Assembly (NCBI GenBank): GCA_030684395.1
Contig: JAUXTT010000010.1
Location: forward strand, 1-64,000
Direction of reading: 5' to 3'
Source: Bacteroidota bacterium
GTDB lineage: Bacteria; Bacteroidota; Bacteroidia; B-17B0; Aurantibacillaceae
Length of the DNA stretch: 64,000 nt
This document shows positions 19,166 to 28,273 of the stretch, in pieces; position 1 is the stretch's first letter; each line of letters starts with the position of its first letter. Position numbers and translations under genes: made by a program. The notes under the pieces are model-generated. The model was not told the DNA's origin. It searched no databases and was given only the letters and a program-made list of their open reading frames with translations.

Positions 19166-20092
19166 CTAAAAATCAATCTTTAAAGGCTGTTCTATTTTTG
19201 CAACAATACCTTTATCCTTTTTTACTGTTATCTCTGCAAATTTACCTTCACTTAATACATTCATTATTTTTCGTTTGGTATCAACTGCTTTTTTAAGTTC
19301 CAAATTTTTCGTTTTCTTATCTTTATAGCTTATTATTATAGTTTCATATTCGCCTGTATTTATACACTCGTATAATTTATTTTCAGGATATGTTAATAGT
19401 TGAATTTTCTCCATTGTGCTAAATGCCAAATCGGAATGCAAAAACTCACTTAGTAATTTGGAAATAGAAACTTTTACATAAGTTCCATTCTCTAATAAAT
19501 TCCTATCATTCTGAGTATATAGTTGATCTTTGGTTTTATCAATTATTAAACACTCTGTATTTTGGAATATTGCTATTGCAATCGATTTTCTTTTAATAAG
19601 GCTTTCTAAAATTATTAATTGAAACAAATTGATTTCCGCCACTTCATTTTCTTTGCTTTCCTTAATAACTAAATCAATCAATTTTTTCTTTTCAGTTTCA
19701 CTTATCTTCAAGCCTCCAATAAATTGTTTTGCCTTCTCAATTTCACTTATAAAACCCTTTAACTTAATAGGCTCAAATAATTTGATTTTTAGGGCTGCAA
19801 GAAATGGCAAAGGAACATTGAAGGTTCTTAACTGCTCAATTACTTTAACCCAAATAAATTCGGTAAAAGTATAACGCCCCGCCTCATTAATATTTTTATC
19901 TATTACATTTTCAGAAGTCCACCAATTTAAAAGACGGTGCGAAATTCCTGTTTGGTTTCTTTTAAATATTGGCAAATTTATATGTTCCGATAACTCTTTA
20001 GTTTTCCCAAAAGTGTCCTTTCCGAAAAACTCATTTACAGAAATATCGGGGCGAATGTTTTTAAGGGTTGGTATATTTTTCCGCTTATTCAT
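19166..20092 (-). CDS. MerR-like DNA-binding regulator of the island
   Basis: 308 aa. The N-terminal 120 residues have a MerR-type helix-turn-helix: GISHRLLNWWTSENVI, then AGRYTFTEFIWVKVIEQLR and VPLPFLAALK. The remainder is an alpha/beta region with no recognised ligand domain. It is divergent from the HNH gene, and the 175-bp region between them holds direct repeats that could be its operator. Related MerR-like proteins of this length occur in Bacteroidota mobile elements. Confidence 0.7.
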   Translation of the reverse strand: MNKRKNIPTLKNIRPDISVNEFFGKDTFGKTKELSEHINLPIFKRNQTGISHRLLNWWTSENVIDKNINEAGRYTFTEFIWVKVIEQLRTFNVPLPFLAALKIKLFEPIKLKGFISEIEKAKQFIGGLKISETEKKKLIDLVIKESKENEVAEINLFQLIILESLIKRKSIAIAIFQNTECLIIDKTKDQLYTQNDRNLLENGTYVKVSISKLLSEFLHSDLAFSTMEKIQLLTYPENKLYECINTGEYETIIISYKDKKTKNLELKKAVDTKRKIMNVLSEGKFAEITVKKDKGIVAKIEQPLKIDF

Positions 20093-20160
20093 TTGTCAAT
20101 TTACAATACGGTCAAAATCTCGACCTCTTTGATTATTTAACGTAAAAATAGATATTTTGT

Positions 20161-20198
20161 TTCAAATATTGAAATTATGTATAATAATTCAAATATTG
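20161..20198. promoter_or_regulatory. Direct repeats in the divergent regulator/HNH promoter region
   Basis: TTCAAATATTG occurs at 20161-20171 and again at 20188-20198, 27 bp apart (start to start), each close to a palindrome (TTCAAATATTGAA). It is a plausible operator for the adjacent MerR-like protein; this is an inference from position only. Confidence 0.4.
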
Positions 20199-20267
20199 TC
20201 AATTATCCAAATTACTAAAAAGAAACCGTTAGGTTTAACTTTTCAAAGTATTCCGTACATTTATTAT

Positions 20268-21209
20268 ATGGAACCAAATATTCTTGCCTTTTGGGAAAAA
20301 TACGAGCTACTTAGTAGCTCTGAAAATTATTCAGCCGAAAAAATTAAGGGTAAAATTTGTAGATATTGTGAAAAGAATGAAAATGAAACTACATTTAAAC
20401 AAATCACTCATTTAATCCCTGAACTTATCGGTGAAAATGATATTCACACTTTCGATGAATGTGATAGCTGTAATAATCTATTTAGTGGCTATGAAAGTAA
20501 TTTTGCAGTATTTATCCGACCCTACCTTATTTTAGGAGGCATAAAGGGCAAAACGAAAATTCCAGCCTTTCATTCCCGCACGGAAAAGGGAAATGAAGAA
20601 ACAAGAACAATTTTTAAACATAGAGAGGGAAATCGGAAAGAATTGCACCTTCAAGATCTTGACGACTACACAATAGATGAAGAAACCAAAACCTTTTCGA
20701 TTACTTTTAGAAAATCATCTTTTACCCCATTAAAGGTTTATAAGGCATTGTTGAAAATTGGACTTTCGCTTTTGCCAGTAAAATATGACGAGTTCAATCG
20801 TCATTCTTTTGAATGGATTACAAACAGAAAAGAAGATTTGAACTTTATTCCGTCCGCTTTTATTACTACTTTGAAAGGAAAAAAGTTTACTAAGGCTTAT
20901 GCGGAACTATATAGGGCTAAAAAATTAGTGATTGAAAATGAAATGTTCCCTGAACATATCCTTATTTTGCATTTTGCTAATCAGGTATTCCAAATTTTCC
21001 TTCCTTTTTCGGATGAACTAAAAAAGGAGGATGCACCAAATAGAAATCTCTCTTTACTTTTGTTCCCAAGCTATGCTTATGATGAAATAATCGGTGAACA
21101 AATTAATGGATTTAGGAGTTACGATTTAGGAGTTAGCACTCCAATTACTGAAAATCACAAAATTTCATTCTCATACGAACAAGCGGATATTCAAATTCCG
21201 CATAAATGA
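20268..21209 (+). CDS. HNH-type endonuclease domain protein
   Basis: About 313 aa from the ATG at 20268; the longer frame from 20157 begins in the AT-rich operator region. Near the N-terminus is a zinc-finger HNH: CRYCEKNENETTFKQITH, LIPELIGEND, then ECDSCNN. The C-terminal 200 residues are an unassigned alpha/beta region. Stand-alone HNH proteins of this build are frequent in defence and mobile islands, where they cut DNA or act as homing or restriction enzymes. No methylase partner is present, so the role is open. Confidence 0.7.
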   Translation: MEPNILAFWEKYELLSSSENYSAEKIKGKICRYCEKNENETTFKQITHLIPELIGENDIHTFDECDSCNNLFSGYESNFAVFIRPYLILGGIKGKTKIPAFHSRTEKGNEETRTIFKHREGNRKELHLQDLDDYTIDEETKTFSITFRKSSFTPLKVYKALLKIGLSLLPVKYDEFNRHSFEWITNRKEDLNFIPSAFITTLKGKKFTKAYAELYRAKKLVIENEMFPEHILILHFANQVFQIFLPFSDELKKEDAPNRNLSLLLFPSYAYDEIIGEQINGFRSYDLGVSTPITENHKISFSYEQADIQIPHK

Positions 21210-21442
21210 TAATCCAATGCACTTTAATGCCATGCTAATTTAAGCCTTTCGTGATCTTTATGCGGTCTTTCGACCACCTTTACATCATGTTTAGGGTGTC
21301 TTTACGCTAACTTTATTACATTTCGAGGTAAGGTTTCAGAATCAGAAGATCTTATATAATTGATGGTACTTGAATATTATGTTTTACTTCCAAATAATGG
21401 TTAACGCAAAAAAAACATTATTTTAGTTTAAAAATAGCGTAT

Positions 21443-22507
21443 ATGATTAATAGGATAAAAGATTTTTACGAAAAGCAAAGTACTATAATAAATATAGTTT
21501 CGATAGCACTTGGAGTTATCGGCACTATCTTCGGTATATACATTGCTTTTAACCCGATAGATTTTGGTTCAAAGCTAAATGTGGTAGTTGATACTAACGC
21601 AAACTATTTAGTAAAAGGAGGATCAGAAATTAAAGATTTAAAAATAGCCTATAAAGATAGAGATATAAAAAAAGACACGTTAAATTTAGAGGTCTATAAG
21701 ATTAGGATTGTTAATCGGGGCAAATCTCCGGTAAGATTGATTGATTATGCAGAGAATGATTTTACAATAAAAATATTTAATGGTAAAACCATTGCTTTAG
21801 AGCCTGTTACTGATAACAACAAATTCCTTGCGCATAGCTTAAATGCCAAGGTAGTTGATTCCGTAACAATAAAACTGAACAAAATAGTATTCAATCCTCA
21901 AGATGAAGTCGTGCTAAATGCTTATATTTTGCATAATCCAAAGGGAAAGCCATTGGACTTTTATTCATTAGGAAGATTGGCGGGTCAGCCTAATGGAGAT
22001 ATTACCTTATTTTTTGAAAGTGAATTGGAACCTACTTTTTGGAGTGGGGATGATTGGTGGATCGTTGGGATACTCGTGATATTTTTTAGTGCTGTATTTT
22101 TTTTAGGTCTTGGCATAGCCTTTATCGCTGGAAAAATGAGGGAAAAATATAGAGAAATTAGAATCTCTAAGAAATTTGACTTCAAATTCAAGAAATTAAA
22201 TACATCTCAAATCTTTTTTATAAAAGTATATAAGAATTTTGGAAAGAAAAGATTCTTTAATCTCTTAAAAGAATTGCAACAAGGGGATGACTTCATCAAA
22301 AAAGAAGAAGAAACGTTAAGGGCATACAATATTGTTAATTCGAATCGTAAAAAAGAGGTGGTACATACTTCTGAGTATTATTTCGTTGAGGATAAATTAA
22401 AGGAGAACAATTTAATCATTAAAACAGGTGATAAGGATTTTGTTATTAGCGAGGAACTAAAAGAAGAAGTAGAAAAAACATTAAAATTGTTTTCTAATGA
22501 GTTATAG
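21443..22507 (+). CDS. Two-TM membrane protein of unknown function
   Basis: 354 aa. TM1 (INIVSIALGVIGTIFGIYIAF) is followed by about 170 residues of probable periplasmic or extracellular beta domain (LNLEVYKIRIVNRGKSPVRLIDY). TM2 (WIVGILVIFFSAVFFLGLGIAFIAG) leads into about 120 basic, helical cytoplasmic residues. No catalytic motif was seen. It is expressed alone between the HNH gene and a bidirectional terminator. The layout would fit a sensor or membrane effector, but that is a guess. Confidence 0.7.
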   Translation: MINRIKDFYEKQSTIINIVSIALGVIGTIFGIYIAFNPIDFGSKLNVVVDTNANYLVKGGSEIKDLKIAYKDRDIKKDTLNLEVYKIRIVNRGKSPVRLIDYAENDFTIKIFNGKTIALEPVTDNNKFLAHSLNAKVVDSVTIKLNKIVFNPQDEVVLNAYILHNPKGKPLDFYSLGRLAGQPNGDITLFFESELEPTFWSGDDWWIVGILVIFFSAVFFLGLGIAFIAGKMREKYREIRISKKFDFKFKKLNTSQIFFIKVYKNFGKKRFFNLLKELQQGDDFIKKEEETLRAYNIVNSNRKKEVVHTSEYYFVEDKLKENNLIIKTGDKDFVISEELKEEVEKTLKLFSNEL

Positions 22508-22523
22508 GGTTTTGTATAAACAA

Positions 22524-22553
22524 AAAGCCCCGACAAATTAATGCCGAGGCTTT
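22524..22553. terminator. Bidirectional hairpin between convergent genes
   Basis: AAAGCC-CG pairs with CG-GGCTTT (one mismatch), flanked by A-rich and T-rich sequence on both sides. It lies where the rightward membrane gene meets the leftward 22.6-33.8 kb operon. Confidence 0.7.
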
Positions 22554-22580
22554 CTGACCAAAAAAAACCAACTATGAGAA

Positions 22581-23684
22581 TTAGTAGTTCAAGTTTAAAA
22601 ACCTTTTCGGGTTCTGTTCCGCAATCAATCGGTAATTATCTTCACCTATTGAAGCTCTAAGATTAATCGAAAATTCCTTTTCGCTGGCTTGCTGTTCCAC
22701 CATATAATAATCTGTTCCGAACAGTACCCTATCTTTTATTAATGGGTCTTGCAAAGTGATATTCAGGAGCGGGATAAGATCTTTTTCAAAAAGTGTATAG
22801 GAAATATCCGAAAAGGCGTTCTTATGATTTATAAGCACCGCCTTAACCTTCTCATACCAATTCAGCTCACCGGTGTTGTCGATGGTATTTTGCAAATATT
22901 TCTCCCATTCATCAAAACCACCAAAGTGTGCCAGGTTAACTTTAAGGTTTGGGTACTTTGCAAACAGGTATTCGTAATTATCGGGGTCGGTGTAAATGTC
23001 GGTAAAGAATTTGTTTTTATTATACGGATATACTTTACCTGTTATCGGGTGCTTTCTCATTTCTGAAGTAATTGCCCCCTGATAAAACACTCCGCCCCTC
23101 GCACAATGAGAGGTGATAGGTATGCCATATGCTTCCGCATAAGCAAAGACCTGGTTCAAACGTTCATCAAAGGGATAATAACCTAAAGGAGGGTACATTT
23201 TAAGTCCCGTAAACTGTTCTTCTTCGATGTATTTACGAACCAATGAAAATAAACCGATCCGCTCAGGGTGGATAAAAATAAAAGGCAAGATCAGGTCTTT
23301 ATAGGCGGGATCTCTTTTAATTGTCGCTAACTCCTGCAATTGCGATTTGAAGTTTTGTTTTACTTTCCCTGCTTTCATAAACTCCATATCCATTGTAAGC
23401 ACACAAAATTTTGTACCTACTGGATAGAACTGTTGAAGAAGTTTGAAAATCTCTAACTGGCTTTTTAAATCCCCGATCTTTAAGAACTGGTTGTACCGTT
23501 TGATGAGCAATGCCGTTTCCTTTTTCCCAATCAGGGAAAAAAAATGGGAAATGCCATTTGCAGTATTATCCCCCTGCAATAAGTTTGCGATAGGTTGTAC
23601 AATAGCAGGTAAGAACCTATCGGGAACTATAGCACGGTTGAAAATGTGCGTATGGCAATTGATTATTTGAATGTCGCTTTTCAT
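22581..23684 (-). CDS. Amidohydrolase-family metal-dependent hydrolase
   Basis: 367 aa, a TIM-barrel amidohydrolase of the amidohydrolase_2 type. The metal ligands fit: NCHTHIF at the N-terminus, GLKMYPPLGYYP, ITSHCARGG, NLAHFGG and the final FGTDYYM. The substrate cannot be told. It is the last gene of the long leftward operon and starts 11 bp after the zincin gene's stop. A metabolic-type hydrolase is an odd passenger in an operon that otherwise looks structural. Confidence 0.85.
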   Translation of the reverse strand: MKSDIQIINCHTHIFNRAIVPDRFLPAIVQPIANLLQGDNTANGISHFFSLIGKKETALLIKRYNQFLKIGDLKSQLEIFKLLQQFYPVGTKFCVLTMDMEFMKAGKVKQNFKSQLQELATIKRDPAYKDLILPFIFIHPERIGLFSLVRKYIEEEQFTGLKMYPPLGYYPFDERLNQVFAYAEAYGIPITSHCARGGVFYQGAITSEMRKHPITGKVYPYNKNKFFTDIYTDPDNYEYLFAKYPNLKVNLAHFGGFDEWEKYLQNTIDNTGELNWYEKVKAVLINHKNAFSDISYTLFEKDLIPLLNITLQDPLIKDRVLFGTDYYMVEQQASEKEFSINLRASIGEDNYRLIAEQNPKRFLNLNY

Positions 23685-23695
23685 GGTTTTATGTA

Positions 23696-24946
23696 TTAAA
23701 GTTTTCTTTTAATTGCGTTAATCAAATTGTCAAAATCCTTTTCCAGTCTTCTCATTTCAGGGATGCTCATATAATACTTAGGATTGTACTTGAGTTCGGC
23801 AAGGAAGATGTTTTTGTATTTCTTCTTTTGCATTTTAAAATGTACATAGGTTTCAAAAGCACGGGCGAACAATTCATTGCGACGAAAATAATAATCGGCT
23901 AACTCGGCTTTCTTCAAACGGGCGTAATAAGTTGTATATGTTTGGGGCTTTTGCCAAATAATTTTGTCAATCAGCTTTTCCATTAAAGCCTCTAAGGTAT
24001 TTTTACTTAATAGGTTTTTATTTGAGTTTGCCCGTTCACTTCTTCCACCCGATAAAGCACCACTGCTTGTTTTCTCAATATACATTCCCCCATAATAATC
24101 CAACGCATGCCCATACTCATGTGCGAATGATCCAACGCCGCCACTTTTGGTTAACAGATCGTCACGGTCGAAATTTCTTTTGCGAGCATCAACTTTTGGA
24201 GGTCGGGAATAACGGGTGATGTTTATAGCAAAGGTTTCTGCTTCAAAATGTGCCAATGTGTTTCCTCTGCCTCTTGCTCCAAAAGCAACAGATAATTTAT
24301 TACGCAGTGAAATTTGTTTAGGCGTAAACCCTAATACCTGATGTAAGTCGAATAAAGCCAAGCCTAAACCTGATAAATAGTTTAGTCGGTCTTGTTGCGA
24401 TAACCAGTTTCCGAACTCGATTGCCCTTAACCCATAGTAACCCTCGACAAAATCTAATTTATCGTATTGATAGCTTTTCGGAATCTCCGCACCGAAACGG
24501 ATTTGTTTATTGTTGGGTGTGAAAACTATTTTTAATTTATCGTGCCAATATTGGTCAGCCCTGCCTTTATAGGGTACGTCACCTTCATCCACTATTTTAC
24601 CAAGCTCTTTTTTAGGTTTTAGTTTTCCTAAATCGTCTTCTTTGGTTTTACGCTTTCCTTTTTTTGGTTTTGTTTGTCGGGCGTGTTTTTCGTAATACTC
24701 TTGTAAATCGTGTTCGGTGTCATTGACAATGGCATCAATTTTACCGTCCTCTGTTCTTACCGCAACGGACAAGCCATGTTCCATTTTCTCGTGAATGAAA
24801 CTTAATTTTAAAAAGGCTTCTTCATCCCCAATGCTTTCAACCATCGCTTTACGGATGCTCTTTAAAAATTGAATAAAATCTTCGGAGGTTTTTTCTCCGC
24901 CAAAATCTAAAAATTCATTTATGACTTTATTTGCTGTTGTGTTCAT
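23696..24946 (-). CDS. LPD1-type zincin-like protein
   Basis: 416 aa. The N-terminal 120 residues are charged and include a Lys-rich linker (RQTKPKKGKRKTKEDD). Residues from about 160 match the 'large polyvalent protein-associated domain 1' pattern: RAIEFGNWLSQQDR, LALFDLHQVLG, LSVAFGARGRGNTLAHFEAE and then FAHEYGHALDYYGG. HEYGH (residues 276-280) with Asp283 is a zincin-like HExxH site. LPD1 is known from phage and conjugative-element polyvalent proteins that enter the recipient with DNA. Here it is a small stand-alone version. Its partner in the operon is unknown. Confidence 0.8.
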   Translation of the reverse strand: MNTTANKVINEFLDFGGEKTSEDFIQFLKSIRKAMVESIGDEEAFLKLSFIHEKMEHGLSVAVRTEDGKIDAIVNDTEHDLQEYYEKHARQTKPKKGKRKTKEDDLGKLKPKKELGKIVDEGDVPYKGRADQYWHDKLKIVFTPNNKQIRFGAEIPKSYQYDKLDFVEGYYGLRAIEFGNWLSQQDRLNYLSGLGLALFDLHQVLGFTPKQISLRNKLSVAFGARGRGNTLAHFEAETFAINITRYSRPPKVDARKRNFDRDDLLTKSGGVGSFAHEYGHALDYYGGMYIEKTSSGALSGGRSERANSNKNLLSKNTLEALMEKLIDKIIWQKPQTYTTYYARLKKAELADYYFRRNELFARAFETYVHFKMQKKKYKNIFLAELKYNPKYYMSIPEMRRLEKDFDNLINAIKRKL

Positions 24947-24991
24947 GGTAATGTGTTTTAAATATTATTAGTTGAATTGCCTTTGATGCAA

Positions 24992-25098
24992 TCAATTGTT
25001 TTTATGGTAGAATAATTCGTAGCCAAGCCATAAGCCTAAACCAGAGAGGATGATAGCACCAATCCCTAATGATCGAGAGGTCGGAACTTTTTTTTTGC
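24992..25098 (-). other. Candidate -1 frameshift extension: C-terminal TM segment of the glucosaminidase
   Basis: In the -1 frame relative to the glucosaminidase, an open frame without any ATG, GTG or TTG runs to a TGA at 24992-24994. It encodes a short basic stretch and one TM helix (LGIGAIILSGLGLWLGYELF). The two frames meet at a run of nine A's (minus strand of 25088-25096) containing A AAA AAG in the 0 frame, the same slippery heptamer as in E. coli dnaX. The shifted product would have 183 glucosaminidase residues plus 31 and carry a C-terminal anchor. A homopolymer sequencing error would give the same picture. Confidence 0.5.
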
Positions 25099-25635
25099 TA
25101 TCACTAAAATTGTTTCCGCTGATTGAATGATTAAGGCACGATACTTTACCCGGTTGTCCCCGTTCTTTTCAGAGATATAAGGAGAATAAGCTATTTTCTG
25201 AGCGTAGGCATTAATGTTGCTGCTTACCTTTGCCGCTTCTTTGTAGTAGCTTGTAATGATCCGTGCGAAGTCGGAAAATCCGTCCTCAACTGTTTTGTAA
25301 CTCCTGAATGGTAAGCCCGAACTTTTGGAAATTCGTTTTGCTCCCGTCCAGTATTTATTTGGTTTACCGTATGCGGTTACGCCAAAGAAATTATTGTTTT
25401 GTGTAGCCAATGCACTTGTTCCCCATCCTGATTCGATAGAGGCTTGCGCTAATATACTCAGGGGGTGCAATCCAAATGCTTTTCCTACCTTGACTGCGAC
25501 ATCGTAGTACTTCATTACAAAAGTTACACGTTTATCGGTCGTTGTTCCTGCACCCAAAGAGGGTTCAGCCATTATTTCTGTTGTGCCTTGCAGTCCCAAT
25601 ATTGTTGGGACACGCAAGAAATATTCTTGTGCCAT
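25066..25635 (-). CDS. Glucosaminidase-domain peptidoglycan hydrolase
   Basis: 189 aa, mostly one glucosaminidase (LytB/FlgJ-type) domain. The catalytic Glu is in QASIESGWGTSALA (Glu68), followed by NNFFGVTAYG and FRSYKTVEDGFSDFARII. It would cut the glycan strand of peptidoglycan, as in virion-associated or lysis enzymes. There is no signal peptide. The 0-frame product ends 6 residues after a run of nine A's; a -1 shift would add a TM anchor. It lies 11 bp downstream of the annexin/SH3-like gene in the leftward operon. Confidence 0.9.
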   Translation of the reverse strand: MAQEYFLRVPTILGLQGTTEIMAEPSLGAGTTTDKRVTFVMKYYDVAVKVGKAFGLHPLSILAQASIESGWGTSALATQNNNFFGVTAYGKPNKYWTGAKRISKSSGLPFRSYKTVEDGFSDFARIITSYYKEAAKVSSNINAYAQKIAYSPYISEKNGDNRVKYRALIIQSAETILVIAKKKFRPLDH

Positions 25636-25646
25636 TTTATTCGTTA

Positions 25647-26603
25647 TTAAATGTTTCGATCTTTAATAACTGCCTTTTCCGCTTTTATCCAGCGTATCAA
25701 TCCTTGCACTGTTTTTACTTTGATATATTTTCCTCTGCCTGTGTCTAATGTCAGGATAGGAAAACCAATGATTACACCTTTCGGTGCTTTGCCAATGGGC
25801 TGAAAGTTCTCGGTGTAAATGTCTGCCACGCTTATACTGATAACTTCCTGCTTTTGTAATGCTTCATCGCCGATACCTTCCAACACTTCCAATGGTATCG
25901 CACCTTGTTTATCTCTTGCCAATTTTGTTTTATGATCTACTAACTCTATTTGGCTCTTTGCAACGAAATACGTTTTCTTTTCTTTTTTAGAAGTAAGCGT
26001 CCAAAACTCCACAAAGTTCACATCGTTGCTTTCGTCATATACAAACTTGCCTGTGCTTATTCCGACTATTTTTCCTTTGCTTGCGAGCTTAACAATATTG
26101 TTACCCGGCTTATACTTACTTTCTTTTACGGCGGTGCTTCTTATATTTGCTTCTGCCGTTGTAATAACCCAATAATTAGGGTTAATGTCCGAACGCTTCG
26201 GGGCGTAGTTTTGTGAACCTGCTTTTCCCTTTGTAGCCAATGAAAGAAATTTTTGATAATCGGTAGCAGATAACTCGGCTTGCAAATCTTCATACAATGA
26301 GGAATTATACAAATTTTTATATGCCTTTCTTACTCCTTCTATATCGGTGATCTCTTTTGCAATTGCGAAAACTGCATCTGTGCTTGTTGTATCAAAACTC
26401 ATCATCCAAACGTTTCCTGAAGGGTTCATTGCTTGTCGTAAACCTTGTGCTTGTCCTACCGATGGGTTGTTCTCTACCTGACTTTCGGTAGTATCTTTTT
26501 TTAGCTTGTCAAAAAACTTCTTTCCAAACCATACCAACACCAAACCTGCACCTACTTTTATAAGCAGGTCTTTCGTTGGGTCGGTATGGAATTTTGTTTT
26601 CAT
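25647..26603 (-). CDS. Membrane-anchored protein with annexin-like and SH3-like regions
   Basis: 318 aa. A TM helix sits near the N-terminus (LLIKVGAGLVLVWFGKKFF). Around residues 70-125, the segment AVFAIAKEITDIEGVRKAYK and NLYNSSLYEDLQAELSATDY resembles an annexin-repeat-like helical unit. From about 150 there is a bacterial SH3-like barrel (WVITTAEANIRSTAV) and a further beta domain to the end. SH3-like domains often bind peptidoglycan peptides, which fits the neighbouring glucosaminidase. The annexin resemblance is by eye only. Confidence 0.65.
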   Translation of the reverse strand: MKTKFHTDPTKDLLIKVGAGLVLVWFGKKFFDKLKKDTTESQVENNPSVGQAQGLRQAMNPSGNVWMMSFDTTSTDAVFAIAKEITDIEGVRKAYKNLYNSSLYEDLQAELSATDYQKFLSLATKGKAGSQNYAPKRSDINPNYWVITTAEANIRSTAVKESKYKPGNNIVKLASKGKIVGISTGKFVYDESNDVNFVEFWTLTSKKEKKTYFVAKSQIELVDHKTKLARDKQGAIPLEVLEGIGDEALQKQEVISISVADIYTENFQPIGKAPKGVIIGFPILTLDTGRGKYIKVKTVQGLIRWIKAEKAVIKDRNI

Positions 26604-26608
26604 TTTGT

Positions 26609-26785
26609 TTAACCTAAATACTTCTTTGCTTTTTGCACAATGCCGGGATTCTCCTTTAAAAGTTTTGCCAAATCTTTTAAATCTGCTACCGACAAATTGT
26701 TTACAATCCCTAACAGGGCTTGGGTTATTTCTGTGGCTTGCTGCTCATTTGGAGCCTCAATGCCGATGGTTACTTCATAGAGCAT
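26609..26785 (-). CDS. Short 58-aa hypothetical protein
   Basis: An ATG at 26785 opens a 58-codon frame ending at TAA 26609. The sequence is amphipathic helical (ATEITQALLGIVNNLSVADL, then KDLAKLLKENPGIVQKAKKY). It fills the only gap in this part of the operon, with 34 bp before it and 5 bp after it, and its codon use fits its neighbours. It is probably a small structural or scaffold component. No family is recognised. Confidence 0.65.
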   Translation of the reverse strand: MLYEVTIGIEAPNEQQATEITQALLGIVNNLSVADLKDLAKLLKENPGIVQKAKKYLG

Positions 26786-26819
26786 TGCTTACTATTTTAA
26801 TAATTACTATTTATTTATA

Positions 26820-27851
26820 TTATGAACTGTCTTCGTGGTCGGGGTCGTCGTTTTCTTCTTCTTCATTCCCATTGGAGGGTTCGGTAGTGTTCAGAGGTTT
26901 TACAACCGCTTCTTTTATATCTGCCTTTGCTTCGGGGGCGTTAAATTTCAAAGCAGTATAAACTTGTTGTAATTTTGGTTGATCTGTTCCGATCAGTTTC
27001 ACCACTTCAAAGTACAGGCGCAATGTTCCATTGTCCAGACTGTTTAAAAATTCATTCAATTGTTTTAATACCGCCCTCCTTATTTTTTCTTCTTCCGTTT
27101 GCGGTTCAGGTTCTTTGGTTTTGGTAATGAGTGTTGCGCTTGCTTTTTGTTCCGGTTCCCGGTTCTTTTCGGTTTGTTCCTTTTGTTCGTCCAAGCCCAA
27201 CAAACCGTTTAGTACTTCTTCCTTTGCCCCGAATACATTTTTTAATATACCAATCCCGAAATTGCTTTTTGCAAAACTCTCTAAAGCATTGGAAGCAACT
27301 AAACCAAGTGATACATTTCCTAACGAGTGTTTTTTCGCTTTCTCGGTCTTTCCTATTTCGCTTTCCAATTGTTCAATATATTGTTTGCGTTTTTTATTTT
27401 TCTTTTTTAGTTCCTCTACTTCGTTTTGCAGTTTCCTAACTTCAAAATCCAAGAATAGTATTTGGCGTTCCTTCTCCATGATCCCGCTAAAATGTCTTTC
27501 CGCTGTTACTACCGATTCGGCTGGCGTTAACGGTATATCTTCTTTCTGAATAATCCCCAAACTCATATCTGAACTTCGTCTTAATGGGATTCTGAATGAT
27601 TGAAGCGGTTCTTTAATGTTGTGCGCTTTACCGTGATAGAGTTCAATGAGTATAGCGTGTATATCATACCTTGTCAGGTATTGTATAATGGTTTCATAAA
27701 AAGTATCGCCCGTTTCTTTATCTACCAATGGAGTTTCCTTACCTCCAATATCCAGCTTCACACTAAAGAAGGTGCTTTGGTTTTTATCCTTGCGGTCTTT
27801 GATAACATCATTGATAAACCTGATTTGCTCGTATGGTTTCTGACTGTTCAT
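26820..27851 (-). CDS. Coiled-coil protein of the virus-like operon
   Basis: 343 aa. The N-terminal 110 residues are a globular alpha/beta part. About 120-175 is a coiled coil (LFLDFEVRKLQNEVEELKKK, RKQYIEQLESEIGKTEKAKK). A small Gly-rich amphipathic region follows (SLGLVASNALESFAKSNFGIG). The C-terminus is acidic (NGNEEEENDDPDHEDSS). No family is recognised. The shape suggests a scaffold, spike stalk or assembly factor. It begins 2 bp after the stop of the upstream gene. Confidence 0.7.
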   Translation of the reverse strand: MNSQKPYEQIRFINDVIKDRKDKNQSTFFSVKLDIGGKETPLVDKETGDTFYETIIQYLTRYDIHAILIELYHGKAHNIKEPLQSFRIPLRRSSDMSLGIIQKEDIPLTPAESVVTAERHFSGIMEKERQILFLDFEVRKLQNEVEELKKKNKKRKQYIEQLESEIGKTEKAKKHSLGNVSLGLVASNALESFAKSNFGIGILKNVFGAKEEVLNGLLGLDEQKEQTEKNREPEQKASATLITKTKEPEPQTEEEKIRRAVLKQLNEFLNSLDNGTLRLYFEVVKLIGTDQPKLQQVYTALKFNAPEAKADIKEAVVKPLNTTEPSNGNEEEENDDPDHEDSS

Positions 27852-27853
27852 TT

Positions 27854-28273
27854 TTAATGAATCGTTACTTTTATGAAATCAATTGCTCTTACTGTTTGTG
27901 TGCGGATCATTTCTAACTCCTGTGTAATTGTTGTGTAGCTCTGCTTATTTGCCAGTTGAACATTTGCAGCGTTCACATTCCAAAACTTGTTGTTTTTAAT
28001 GATGCGGATTAAGCCTGTAAATTCCTGATAGGTATTTTGTGTATAGTCGTCTGCATTGAAATATCCGGTATCGGAAATAATGCTAAAGCCGTAATAGATC
28101 TGATAGTTTACCAAGTAGTAATACTCGTTATAGGCTTTTATAACTATTTCACCTTCCTTCTGCTGCGCTCTTGTTCCGACAATACTTACAGGTTCAATAT
28201 GGTACTCGCTCCTGCGTTTCCCGATCTCTCTCATGCGTTGGTGTGCTAATTCTATGGCTGTTTCGTAGTTCAT
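27854..28273 (-). CDS. Small beta-rich hypothetical protein (139 aa)
   Basis: 139 aa with a basic helix at the N-terminus (AIELAHQRMREIGKRRSEYH) and then Tyr-rich strands (VIKAYNEYYYLVNYQIYYGF). There is no signal or TM segment. Its ATG overlaps the stop of the upstream gene by 4 bp. The Tyr-rich beta region is typical of virion or tip proteins, but no family is recognised. Confidence 0.65.
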   Translation of the reverse strand: MNYETAIELAHQRMREIGKRRSEYHIEPVSIVGTRAQQKEGEIVIKAYNEYYYLVNYQIYYGFSIISDTGYFNADDYTQNTYQEFTGLIRIIKNNKFWNVNAANVQLANKQSYTTITQELEMIRTQTVRAIDFIKVTIH

